Shown piece by piece: positions 1-8,682 of a stretch of DNA of 53,332 nt (its first letter is position 1; every line of letters begins with the position of its first letter). Origin of the DNA: Pseudorhodobacter sp. PARRP1 (GTDB lineage: Bacteria; Pseudomonadota; Alphaproteobacteria; Rhodobacterales; Rhodobacteraceae). The stretch is taken from NCBI GenBank assembly GCA_002256245.1, contig NKIU01000008.1:1-53332 (forward strand), written 5' to 3'. The position numbers and the translations under genes are program-made. The notes beneath the pieces were generated by a model. It saw only the letters and a program-made list of their open reading frames with translations, ran no database searches and had not been told where the DNA came from.

Positions 1-56
1 TCGGCCTGCCGCAGGATCGCGAGGATCTGCGCCTCAGTGTATCTGCTTGTCTTCAT
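1..56 (-). CDS. IS3-family transposase OrfA, first 18-19 codons only
   Basis: The minus strand reads MKTSRYTEAQILAILRQAE from an ATG at 56, preceded by a good ribosome site (GAGGAG, 63-69). This N-terminus is characteristic of the small OrfA helix-turn-helix protein of IS3-family elements (IS407/IS51-like), which binds the element ends and is joined by frameshifting to OrfB. The rest lies outside the window. It sits next to the end of the putative defence operon, as is common in islands of accessory genes. The family call is firm; the subgroup is less certain. Confidence 0.8.
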   Translation of the reverse strand, partial: MKTSRYTEAQILAILRQA

Positions 57-133
57 TCGAAATCTCCTCGTGCATCTTGCCGAGAAAATTCTACTTATGC
101 AGCCCCTTACTTTTAGGGGGGATTACCCCTGCA
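1..133 (-). mobile_element. End of an IS3-family insertion sequence (cut by window edge)
   Basis: The transposase start lies at position 56 on the minus strand, and about 75 bp of non-coding DNA separates it from a likely element end near 133. Reading the minus strand from 133, the sequence starts TGCAGGGG and contains runs of C and G that could form the terminal inverted repeat. Only one end is inside the window, so neither the inverted repeat nor a target duplication can be confirmed. The exact boundary is an estimate. Confidence 0.5.
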
Positions 134-283
134 CGGAAAAACCATGAAACCAAACCGCACATTATGCGATCGGGGTGAACGGAAAACACCGATCCACCCA
201 TAAAGATCAACGCAATGAACGGCTGTAGTGGCGGAGCGGACGCGACTGCCGTCGAACCTTCTCTGGCGGATTCGGCCCATCGG

Positions 284-2314
284 TCAATGTGGCCCAATAG
301 GCATAGATCCGATCGGGTCAATTCCCTCTACACGAGCAAGCCACTGGTGAAACAGGCGCCACGGCACTGAGCGCCTCTTCTCTTCACCAGACATGGTTTC
401 TGAAAGCTCCCCGACAAATCGGCTTGGACTCATGAATTTGGCCGCAGTACTTAGGGGTAGGTCGTTAGCGGCTTCGGTTCGGGATGCGAGTTCCCGGATT
501 GCGTCAACCGAGATATCGAAAGCGTTAATCTGTCCGAACACGGCCTCAGGCGACGCCGAGAAGCGATAGCCAGGGGCAGCTCTTGTAAGCAATGCTGCAA
601 GCAGCGTGTTTAGCGTCAACCCGCCCCATGTAACTAGTTCGCTCCCATCCAGTTGCCAAATCGTCGGCTCGAAACCTTTTTGCCTAGCAAGCGCCCAAAT
701 GATACTGCGGCTCATTGGAAGTGCGGGACCTGTAGCCTTGATCTTGGCCAGCGGCTGAGACCGCTGCGCTTCATCGCCAAGATAGGCCCCTCCCTCAGAA
801 CCCGCCATCAAACGCCGCATTGACCCGGCATGAAACACGGCACCGCCGATGCTGCCTTCGTCAGCGTCACGGATAGCAGTGTCGCCAGTCCTAATATCGA
901 CAACAGCATTGCCTGGACGTCCCGAGATGACCGTATGAATTCTGCCAGTGTCGCCTTCATCAATCAGGCGATCACACGGCACTATTGCTCCCCGGATGTT
1001 CATCAGGGATCCGGTTGACATCATGTCGTTCACGATTGGGGTGTGAGATGCCGAACCGGCCTCTTTTGATAGTGCCGCTATCGTCAAGGGACGATCTTGC
1101 CTTGTTGCTCTCCACGCAAGGCTAAGAATTTGCTGAAAGCGCACGGATGGTCGATCGTATTCGTGAACGTCATCTTGCTCTCCTCGTCGGCCGCAATCTA
1201 GCAACGCATGGAACAATATCTCGCTATCATCCGAATCGCGGAAACCAACCACCCTACAAGCACCACTGCGTCGGTTTCCGCGGCCAATCCGCTGGAGGAA
1301 GCCACTGACACTTCTTGGCATATCAAGCAATACAACTGTATCTACATCGCCGATATCTATGCCGATTTCGAGCGTTGAAGTCGCAACGCAGATACCATAA
1401 CGATCCGAGCGCATCTGCTCCTCAACACGTTCCCGCTCCGTCGCGGCTAACGCTCCGAAATGCAGATGCACCGGCCACCTGGTGCCAACAAGTTCGAGAT
1501 GCAAATGTGCCGCTATAGCATGGGCACCATTTCGTGAGTTTGCAAAAGCCAAAACCTTCTCCGCGCCCGATCCTGCGATCCAGCGCGCGAGACTTCGTGC
1601 GCGCGCCTGATCCGGATCGGCCGAACTCTCACTACCCAAGTCAATTAGTTGTAAGTTGATTTCGCGAGGGGAGCCGTGCGAGAGAACCGTTGCGTCGTCG
1701 CCGAGCCAAAGCCTTCCTACGCTGGCCATGTCGTCCAATGTTGCTGTCATCCCGACAACTTGAAATACGTCGCGCACTGATCGGGGTGCAACAGATGCGC
1801 ACTTGATGCGTTCAATAACATGGCGCAACTGTTGACCGCGAGCTTGGCCATGAAGGAGATGTATTTCGTCGACAATCACGGATCTAACTGAGGCAAGCAT
1901 CTCGGGGCGTCGCAGTTGCAGAGAATCGAGAGCCTCCGGAGTCACGATCACGCAGAAAACACCTCTCGATGTCGAAAACTCGTGACGATCTCCGGTATAC
2001 CGCGCGATAATTCCAGAATTCTTGATTCCGAGGTAAGTTACCAGTCTCTCATGGATGTCGTTTACGAGCGCCTTCGTGGGAGCAACATAGATAGTTGAAA
2101 GTTCGCTCCGCCTGAATGAAATGTGGCGCTGATAAATGGGGGCAACAGCGGCTTCAGTTTTCCCTGATGCAGTGGGCGCCGCAAATAACACGTTCTTTCC
2201 TCGCACTATCTCAGGCATCACTAATGCTTGGCCAGGATAGGGCCGACGTGCGTTGAAAAATATGGGAAATGCATCTGGCATCATCTGTGCCAATTCAGCG
2301 CGGGTACTAGTCAT
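284..2314 (-). CDS. Lhr/BrxHI-like superfamily 2 DEIH-box helicase
   Basis: A 676-aa ATP-dependent helicase, last gene of a five-gene operon. Visible motifs are motif I APTASGKT (residues 46-53), motif II DEIH (149-152), motif III GMTAT (about 188-192), motif V LEIGIDIGDVD (about 315-325) and motif VI QRIGRGNRR (341-349). DEIH plus this spacing is the pattern of Lhr-type helicases, and the length fits BrxHI, the helicase that accompanies the BrxD ATPase in type 2 BREX. No nuclease motif is seen. The ATG at 2314 overlaps the end of the upstream ATPase gene by 8 bases, implying translational coupling; a longer reading from 2359 would run deep into that gene and is less likely. Family knowledge suggests DNA unwinding or translocation in phage defence; the actual function here is inferred. 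Confidence 0.85.
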   Translation of the reverse strand: MTSTRAELAQMMPDAFPIFFNARRPYPGQALVMPEIVRGKNVLFAAPTASGKTEAAVAPIYQRHISFRRSELSTIYVAPTKALVNDIHERLVTYLGIKNSGIIARYTGDRHEFSTSRGVFCVIVTPEALDSLQLRRPEMLASVRSVIVDEIHLLHGQARGQQLRHVIERIKCASVAPRSVRDVFQVVGMTATLDDMASVGRLWLGDDATVLSHGSPREINLQLIDLGSESSADPDQARARSLARWIAGSGAEKVLAFANSRNGAHAIAAHLHLELVGTRWPVHLHFGALAATERERVEEQMRSDRYGICVATSTLEIGIDIGDVDTVVLLDMPRSVSGFLQRIGRGNRRSGACRVVGFRDSDDSEILFHALLDCGRRGEQDDVHEYDRPSVRFQQILSLAWRATRQDRPLTIAALSKEAGSASHTPIVNDMMSTGSLMNIRGAIVPCDRLIDEGDTGRIHTVISGRPGNAVVDIRTGDTAIRDADEGSIGGAVFHAGSMRRLMAGSEGGAYLGDEAQRSQPLAKIKATGPALPMSRSIIWALARQKGFEPTIWQLDGSELVTWGGLTLNTLLAALLTRAAPGYRFSASPEAVFGQINAFDISVDAIRELASRTEAANDLPLSTAAKFMSPSRFVGELSETMSGEEKRRSVPWRLFHQWLARVEGIDPIGSMPIGPH

Positions 2315-3767
2315 CCCAGGGAAGTACCTCTCCAGACATTTGTCGCGCCGCGTCTTCAATAATTGAAATCAGCTCATTTGCACCAACTGGAATAGTTTGA
2401 CTCATGAGCACGGCGGCAGGAAGCCCAGCCATTTTTGTCCAATTTCGCAGAAGCTTCTCGGAGTCGGGTGTCTTCTGAAAATGGTCTTTGAGCGTCGAAG
2501 CAATCTGCGTTCTCAATTTCGGATCCGCCAGAGCGACAACCTTTGGTCCGAGACGATTCGCGCTGTCAGCGAGAAAGGACTCAGCCCAAGTCGCATAACC
2601 GTCGGCACTTGGAGGTTCGAGGTGCACCACATCCTGCTCGGAGTGGATTAGAACACTCATCTCCCCAGCTTTCCTTTTGAGATCCTGCGTGTCTTCTCCC
2701 TCCGTGAGGCCAACAAACAGGCCAAAGTGAGGGCCTTCGCGCCAGAATGGGGGGACACCAGTCATATCATAGTCGCAACTTAGATCCTGCAAATCCTTTC
2801 TCGGGAGATGCGAACATCGCGACAGAACATCGAAGAAGGTATTTGCTCTTAGGTATCGACTAACTGAATAGGTTCTAACGTGCTCGGCTTCATCGATGAT
2901 GATAGCAAGGCCCTTGTAGCCAAGCGCCTTCAATACCTCGTTGAGCACGACCAGATGAAATGCGTAGACTAGACCAGTGTCTTTTGTCTGCGGCATTGCA
3001 GGGATCGATCTTCTGATTCCACTCCAAGCGATGCGGTTTATCGCATCTTTTTGCTTGATCTGACCGCCAAGCCAATGCACAGCCGAGACATAGTCTTGAT
3101 CATCTCGTCGATGCGATAGACGAAGCAAGGCCTCGATTGCGCTGCTAAACCATCGAGACGAACTAAAATATCGCAGAGACCTGACTTTGATCCAGTTGTC
3201 CCTTATTTCTTTTATAAGGTCGAAGAAATCCTCGCTTCGCCTTCCATCTTGGCGTGCGGGAAACTCGAGCCCCGCAATCAATCCTTGATACACAGACGAC
3301 GCCTTCGCTGGATCGGCAGCTTTGGGGTCCAGTTCGATAGACGCGGTTACCCACCCATCCCGAATCGCAATTGCCTTTACAAGCTGCAGGTGGTGGGATT
3401 TGCCTGAGCCGTAGTATCCCATGAAAACACGACACGCACCCGTTCGCGGCAAGTCGCCCAACAGTGCGCGAACCGATCTCGATATCTCGTCGCCACCGAT
3501 TGTCAACTTGATCAGCTGATCGGGATCCGAAGGAACCACACCGAGGTTAACCGCCTCAAATGACTGTCGGAATGCAACATCCGTAGTATTGCGAGGCGTT
3601 ACGGTTGCGACCGCCGCTCTATTCCCGTTTGTACGAACCAGAAGCTCTTTGACGTCCACATCCAACTGTTCGCCAAAGAACTCAACCGTAGCGATGTTGT
3701 CCAGTACCGCGATAACCTCACCGATCCCGAACTCTTCATGTTCTACTTGATTGCCAGTATCGATCAC
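2307..3767 (-). CDS. BrxD-like (DUF2791-type) P-loop ATPase with a small N-terminal beta-barrel-like domain
   Basis: A 486-aa protein. Residues 8-45 (QVEHEEFGIGEVIAV and following) look like the short SH3/tudor-type module seen in CarD and at UvrD C-termini. The rest resembles BREX BrxD-type ATPases: Walker A GYYGSGKS (117-124), Walker B IIIDEAEH (289-296), then a conserved region GLFVGLTEG near 350. Translation appears to start at a GTG whose GTGA overlaps the stop of the preceding ATPase gene, and its own end overlaps the helicase start by 8 bases. It differs clearly from the neighbouring 434-aa ATPase, so the pair is not a recent duplication and may form a mixed complex. No nuclease or methylase domain is visible. 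The family assignment comes from pattern recognition, not from a search. Confidence 0.75.
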   Translation of the reverse strand: MIDTGNQVEHEEFGIGEVIAVLDNIATVEFFGEQLDVDVKELLVRTNGNRAAVATVTPRNTTDVAFRQSFEAVNLGVVPSDPDQLIKLTIGGDEISRSVRALLGDLPRTGACRVFMGYYGSGKSHHLQLVKAIAIRDGWVTASIELDPKAADPAKASSVYQGLIAGLEFPARQDGRRSEDFFDLIKEIRDNWIKVRSLRYFSSSRWFSSAIEALLRLSHRRDDQDYVSAVHWLGGQIKQKDAINRIAWSGIRRSIPAMPQTKDTGLVYAFHLVVLNEVLKALGYKGLAIIIDEAEHVRTYSVSRYLRANTFFDVLSRCSHLPRKDLQDLSCDYDMTGVPPFWREGPHFGLFVGLTEGEDTQDLKRKAGEMSVLIHSEQDVVHLEPPSADGYATWAESFLADSANRLGPKVVALADPKLRTQIASTLKDHFQKTPDSEKLLRNWTKMAGLPAAVLMSQTIPVGANELISIIEDAARQMSGEVLPWDD

Positions 3768-5068
3768 GCGTCGTCACCCTCCATTGGAGGTTCGTTGTTA
3801 TTGACGAAATCGCTTGCCTGCTCAGCGCTTATGGCGTGCTGAACTTTGCGCTGGCCGTCAAGAAAGCGGCAGTACTGGTACACAAAGAAACGTGGTTTTG
3901 GGGTTTCAAACAGAAGGTCCTTCTGGGCCGCAATAATAGCCTTCATGTTCACACTTTGAACTGCGTGATCCCAGTCGATCCCGTGGGCCTTGCTGAATAC
4001 ACCAAGAAGCCGTTCACCAATCCGTTGAATGACTTCTTCTGAGTTAGCCTCCTCGATATTGATAAGTGGTACTTGTGGGCTGCCTTTGGAGAAAGCCTTT
4101 GTGCCGATACGATCTTGAAGCGCCCGGTAGGTGCTGATCACCTCCGAGCGGAAGTCGGGTGTAGCTGCATAGAGGAACATGACCCCACCAAATTCGCCTT
4201 CTGCGTTCTGATTGATCATTGTGAGCAAGTTCTCAATAGCTTGCTTCTGCTTGGCTGAGCCACGACGGAACGATGAAGTGCGTGTGCCTTCATCGAAAGC
4301 AATCAGGAATCCGCGATACGCGATGCGCGTCCGAAGAAACGCGATTGCTGTCTTCAGCCTTCGGAAGGCATTGTCATCGCGCGCCGGTTCGAAAAGCCCT
4401 AGAGCTTTCAGCGCATTAGACCTGACGCTGTCTCCCCGAATCCAAGAAATTAGTTCGCTGTCGGAGACCGCTTCCTTTGCACCGCAGTTTGTCTTCAGCA
4501 GGCGTTGGCTCAAGGCCGTAAGCGCTGCGGCCATCTGGGGGTCCGGAGCACCTTTCCAGATTCCGCCGATCTGATCCTCGATCTGGCGCTGGACGAGGTC
4601 TGGGACATCGTTCCCCGGCTCTGCACCCAGTTGGCCGATGCGCTTTCTTATCCAACTGTCGATGAGGACTTCGATGCCCTTTTCGTCAGACCCCTCCTCA
4701 TCCACTGGTGGCTGGAACGACTCCATGATCGCACGAAAGATGGCAGCTGGAGAATTGAATGGACACTCAGCACCAACCGTGACGAGGGCAGTTACAACTT
4801 GTTGCTCACTCGCACGACGGGCGAGACTATTGATAAACTGCGTCTTTCCGCTTCCGTAGTCTCCTTCGAGATACTTGAAACACCCTATTCCGTCGGCGAG
4901 CTCTCCACGAAAGTAATTTTGATCTAGAGCATCGAGGATGTGGTCCGTGCCCACATTAATAAAGTGAGAGTACTTTCCGGGAGCTATCGGAGAGTTCAGC
5001 AACGTGCTTACGAGCCGTCTGGCGTCGATCGGTGAAATTAGTACATCCAACTTGGTTCTCCCTATCAA
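3764..5068 (-). CDS. BrxD-like (DUF2791-type) P-loop ATPase
   Basis: A 434-aa ATPase with Walker A GDYGSGKT (69-76), Walker B LIAFDEG (255-261) and a sensor-like segment VMFLYAATPDFRSEV (about 290-305). The start region (ISPIDARRLVSTLLNSP) matches the general form of BrxD proteins of BREX systems. The first possible start is a TTG at 5068 that overlaps the previous stop as TTGA. A second TTG at 5050 follows a strong GGGAGA ribosome site by about 6 bases and may be the true start, giving 428 aa. The gene ends in a GTGA overlap with the next ATPase gene. In BREX, BrxD is a DNA-associated ATPase needed for phage exclusion; here no PglZ, BrxC or methylase accompanies it. Confidence 0.75.
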   Translation of the reverse strand: MIGRTKLDVLISPIDARRLVSTLLNSPIAPGKYSHFINVGTDHILDALDQNYFRGELADGIGCFKYLEGDYGSGKTQFINSLARRASEQQVVTALVTVGAECPFNSPAAIFRAIMESFQPPVDEEGSDEKGIEVLIDSWIRKRIGQLGAEPGNDVPDLVQRQIEDQIGGIWKGAPDPQMAAALTALSQRLLKTNCGAKEAVSDSELISWIRGDSVRSNALKALGLFEPARDDNAFRRLKTAIAFLRTRIAYRGFLIAFDEGTRTSSFRRGSAKQKQAIENLLTMINQNAEGEFGGVMFLYAATPDFRSEVISTYRALQDRIGTKAFSKGSPQVPLINIEEANSEEVIQRIGERLLGVFSKAHGIDWDHAVQSVNMKAIIAAQKDLLFETPKPRFFVYQYCRFLDGQRKVQHAISAEQASDFVNNNEPPMEGDDA

Positions 5069-5955
5069 GCCGACTGGCGGCGAATGTAAATCATCGGCCG
5101 TACAACCGTTCCCTCAGCGTTGCCAGGAACGAAAAAAGCTCGAGACCTTGCGCCGTGAGCTTGGTTGAGGGTAGCTGGAACAAGCTCAAAACTCTCGCGT
5201 GACTCGGCTGTGTCCCGATTTCGTCGCCAGTTAATAAGATTTATGATGAACACGGCCTCAGGAACATCTTCGAAGTTCCGCCTTGCAGGGCTGCTCCAAA
5301 AGCGCTCATCTTGCACAGCAATTTTGAAAACACGTGCGACATCAGCGATGAGCACGTTTTCACCATCGCCAAAATGTTTTGCGATGCCCCAGGCAAGAGA
5401 GAGTCGATCTAGGAAGCGGTCAACAGGCATCGTCCACTTGTCAACGATTTTCTCCGATGCGGCATATGCACTTACTACATATTCAATGTCTGCTGGTATC
5501 TTAGCGACGACCGGATAGTGGGGCGTCATGGACCACGACCAACTTTGTCCGTTCTTTTCAGGGACAAGGATTAGGCGGCCAGCGAAGTATTGATTGTCCT
5601 TGTTTCCGGTTGCGACCCCTTCGAGACGATGCAGGACCTGCATTGCGAAGCGCCTGCGGTTGTCAGGATGCCGCATCTGCTCTGCATGCTCATCGACGGC
5701 ACGACGAGCAACAGCAATCTCAACTTGAACCTCGCGATCACGCAATGCATCTTCTGGCAGCGTCAGTGCCAGAAGTTCTTGCTGTCTTTCAATTGTCGCG
5801 GGAGGCATATCTAGCCCATCGGCTCGAGTTTGACCTTGTCCAAGTATCCGGGGCAAGCGAGCAGCCAGAATCCCTTTCGCGTTGGAAAGGAGCCCCGTCC
5901 TCTCGACGAAGCGCTCGAGCGCGGGAAACAGTTGGGGGCTATGAATCTGGGGCAT
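5065..5955 (-). CDS. Unknown protein of the five-gene helicase/ATPase operon
   Basis: A 296-aa soluble protein that I do not recognise. It has no membrane segment, no Cys/His metal cluster and no obvious nuclease or P-loop motif. The first half is rich in charged helices (LTLPEDALRDREVQVEIAV), which may be a scaffold or partner-binding part. The C-terminal half has a mixed pattern ending MIYIRRQSA. The ATG at 5955 follows an AGAGA ribosome site and lies 20 bases after the HelD-like gene; its stop overlaps the next start. This tight position between the helicase and the ATPases suggests a structural subunit of the same complex. Confidence 0.7.
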   Translation of the reverse strand: MPQIHSPQLFPALERFVERTGLLSNAKGILAARLPRILGQGQTRADGLDMPPATIERQQELLALTLPEDALRDREVQVEIAVARRAVDEHAEQMRHPDNRRRFAMQVLHRLEGVATGNKDNQYFAGRLILVPEKNGQSWSWSMTPHYPVVAKIPADIEYVVSAYAASEKIVDKWTMPVDRFLDRLSLAWGIAKHFGDGENVLIADVARVFKIAVQDERFWSSPARRNFEDVPEAVFIINLINWRRNRDTAESRESFELVPATLNQAHGARSRAFFVPGNAEGTVVRPMIYIRRQSA

Positions 5956-5974
5956 GGCGTCTCTTTTCTTGATT

Positions 5975-8266
5975 TCACGACTGCATAACGTCGAAAAGGG
6001 ACTTGTCCACTTTGCGAAGCAATGGAGGGTATTCGTTACAAATGAGCGCTAAGCGGCGCGCGGGACGGGAAATCGCGACGTAAGCCCGGTTCAACGTGAA
6101 GTTCAAAGCTGCGTTTTCAACGTCCTCAAGCCCGATGACAATACAAGCGTCAAATTCGAGTCCTTTGATCCGCTCGACCGAGGTTGTGAGAAGGCCAACG
6201 CCGGTTGCAGCCCATATTTGAACCAATGGCACACCCAAATGTTGCAACTCATGACGCAAGGTCAGCAGGGCTTGCTCATCTTCGTTGATTTGAAGAAGCG
6301 CCAAGCTAGTGACGACATCGGAACGTTGAAGCACGGAGACAATCTGCTTTATCCGTCGCGCATGATCCTGCGGCGGCGCAATTATCAATTGCGGCTTCTT
6401 GTCTTCCAGCGAAGTATTCACATCGAAGGTTGGGCGCTCGCGGAATGCAGCCTCGTAGAAGCCTTGGAGAAACCGCCCAATCTGCTTGCTCTGCCGCATG
6501 TTGCGCGCAAATGGATAGATCTGCTCAGCACCCTTGCCGCGCAATGACCTGCCAACAGCTAGTGCTTCCGAAGTGCGCATGCCGTACACTGGGCTCACGA
6601 TTTGTCTGAAGTCAGCTGAGACTGTCAGCGCTCCATCTGGGTCGACGAGTGACCCTAGCAATGAAGCTTCCGCGACACAAAGATCCTGAGCCTCATCAAT
6701 AGCAATGTGCGTCCACCGTTCACCACCGTTCATGGCGGGAACAATAGACGACGGCATCTCTCGAAACCGATCTTGGGCATCCACTGAGGTCGGTAAGGCA
6801 AACCGCAGGAGCCAAGCCAGCCAAGGACGGTCTTCAGGACCAAAGACCCTGTCGTTCCATTCGGACCGAGCCAGTTCGAGAATTGCGGATTCGTTTACCC
6901 GGCCGCCAGTCCCTTTGCGCATTCGATGAGCAGCTTCAGATTCGCGGCCACCAAAATAGGAAGAAACAGCGCCGAGTGGATCATAAACCCAGTAAAGCCA
7001 GTGTTGGAATGCTTCGTCAAAGCGGTTTCTCTTAAGTGCCTGCATGCTTTCGCGCGCGTCAGCGTAGGCGCGTGATACTTTCTTGAACACTGCATCCATT
7101 GAAAGCCCCGATCTCAAGGGGTCTTGACCGAAGGCTTGGCCAGTTGATGCGCGTAGAAGTTGCGATGCAAGTATTCTGAGTTCCTCGGTCTTCACTCCAT
7201 CCAGATCCACCCATGTGGCAGTGTTCGATAACGCAAGACGCTCTGCTATCTGCCGCTCATAGACCTCCCAAATGCGGCCGAGGTCATGGTGATCCGAAAG
7301 CCCCAGCACCGCAGTTCTTGCAGCGATTTCAAGCTGCGTGTGCTTTTTCTGGCGCGGCCTAGCGGCGTGTTTGTACAACCAAACCTGTTCGAGATATGAA
7401 CCCACGAACGGACTGACCGCTTCAACCACAAACGCTGGGATTTCCAGTTGCCTTACCAGAAGATCCCTAGCTTGCTCCGCAAGGTTTTCGTTTGCAAGGA
7501 ATACCCTCGTTAGTTCCGGTGTGTAAGGCACTAGCCGACCTTCAGCCTCGCGTTGGCCCTGTTGATCGAAGAGAAAGCGGATGCGTTGAAAAGCAACGGT
7601 TGTCTTTCCCGAACCTGGCGCCCCGGTAACAATCATCAGTCCCGACATGCGCGACACGAATGCAAGAACTTGGTCTTGTGTCATGCCTAGCTTCACGGCC
7701 TTAAGGCCAGTCTTCTGAGGGGCAATCGCGCGAGGCCGGACTGCGCCGCCTGGCTGATAGACTCCAGATATTTGCGGAACTGCTATATCGAAACGGGCCT
7801 TTGCGAGTGGCTCGACGCTGCGTAGGCGAAAACCGCTGGCACGCACGTCTCTGAAATCGCCGATGTTAGTCGCGAGTGCCAACTGAATTCCAGGATGCGT
7901 CCAAGCGAGAACAGCAATCTTTTCGTCCGCATCTTGGAAGACCTCATTCACTGAGGACTGTGCGTTAGAGTACCAAAGTTGTTCTTTCTCAAGTAGGTCC
8001 CCTTTGTCACTTACAACTTCGGTGTAAACTTCAACCATCACTTGGAATGGATCCGCCAATATGGACTCCAGAGCTTCTGCACGCTGTTTTGCGTACTCCA
8101 CTCGGCTTCGGTCATGTGACGTAGGCCCATGAAGGGCACTTCCAGTCAGTGCGGGCGACCTGAATTGCGAAAGCTCGTGGTGAGCGATCCTAACCGCTGC
8201 TTCAGCGTTACGCTGATCGCGGGCCAACCGCTTCTCCAAGTCGATGTCTGCTGTGCGAGGTTTCAT
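5975..8266 (-). CDS. HelD/UvrD-like superfamily 1 helicase or translocase
   Basis: A 763-aa protein, first gene of the operon. Residues 1-200 are a helical N-terminal part (DIDLEKRLARDQRNAEAAVR) similar to HelD/helicase IV-type proteins. Walker A is GAPGSGKT (about 215-222), Walker B IAIDEAQD (about 521-528), with a C-terminal UvrD_C_2-like block containing ERIKGLEFDACIVIGLED and the motif VI region NRAYVAISRPARRL. This is the arrangement of SF1 ATPases that remove RNA polymerase or translocate on DNA. The ATG at 8266 is preferred over a TTG at 8278 because GGGA lies 7 bases upstream. No nuclease residues are seen. In this operon it is the second motor besides the Lhr-like helicase. Confidence 0.8.
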   Translation of the reverse strand: MKPRTADIDLEKRLARDQRNAEAAVRIAHHELSQFRSPALTGSALHGPTSHDRSRVEYAKQRAEALESILADPFQVMVEVYTEVVSDKGDLLEKEQLWYSNAQSSVNEVFQDADEKIAVLAWTHPGIQLALATNIGDFRDVRASGFRLRSVEPLAKARFDIAVPQISGVYQPGGAVRPRAIAPQKTGLKAVKLGMTQDQVLAFVSRMSGLMIVTGAPGSGKTTVAFQRIRFLFDQQGQREAEGRLVPYTPELTRVFLANENLAEQARDLLVRQLEIPAFVVEAVSPFVGSYLEQVWLYKHAARPRQKKHTQLEIAARTAVLGLSDHHDLGRIWEVYERQIAERLALSNTATWVDLDGVKTEELRILASQLLRASTGQAFGQDPLRSGLSMDAVFKKVSRAYADARESMQALKRNRFDEAFQHWLYWVYDPLGAVSSYFGGRESEAAHRMRKGTGGRVNESAILELARSEWNDRVFGPEDRPWLAWLLRFALPTSVDAQDRFREMPSSIVPAMNGGERWTHIAIDEAQDLCVAEASLLGSLVDPDGALTVSADFRQIVSPVYGMRTSEALAVGRSLRGKGAEQIYPFARNMRQSKQIGRFLQGFYEAAFRERPTFDVNTSLEDKKPQLIIAPPQDHARRIKQIVSVLQRSDVVTSLALLQINEDEQALLTLRHELQHLGVPLVQIWAATGVGLLTTSVERIKGLEFDACIVIGLEDVENAALNFTLNRAYVAISRPARRLALICNEYPPLLRKVDKSLFDVMQS

Positions 8267-8682
8267 ATCTGATCCCAATTCAATGCTGGTGACCCTACCT
8301 TAAGCTAGCGTCACTTGACAAGCTGCCCTGATAATCGTTATTCAGAGTTCTCGCGCGCGCGCGCTACGGTGATCTTTCACCTCAAGTTTGGACCGCGCGC
8401 TAAGCGAATGTGCTCTGTCACCCAGCGACCCTGAAACAATAGTCCGGCTGCGCGTAGATCACCGAGCCAAGTTGCACGAGAAAGCCGCCGCCGGTGAGCC
8501 TTGGTCATGTGGAGCCGGGCGACCGAAACTTGGTCGCGGCGGGCACAAATCAAGGGATCTTTGCAGCACAATTAGCCCGTTGGCTCGAACAGGCCAAAAT
8601 CCTGAGCCTTATGCGGGAGCAGCACGAACCAGCAACTGTCGGTAACCCTTCTTGCTTATCATAGAGCCCGAAAGCCGGATAT
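8267..8682. other. Non-coding stretch upstream of the defence-type operon
   Basis: About 415 bases with no ORF I can support. It contains an alternating CGCGCGCGCG tract near 8352-8363 and should hold the promoter of the five-gene operon, since no other gene feeds directly into 8266. I see no clear operator repeat. Small ORFs on both strands here have no recognisable protein character. Confidence 0.4.

Noticed and set aside
284-8266. Calling the operon a BREX or Shango system outright
   Set aside because: The ATPase and helicase resemble BREX BrxD/BrxHI, but PglZ, the methylase, BrxC and a TerB protein are all absent, so a named-system label is not supported.
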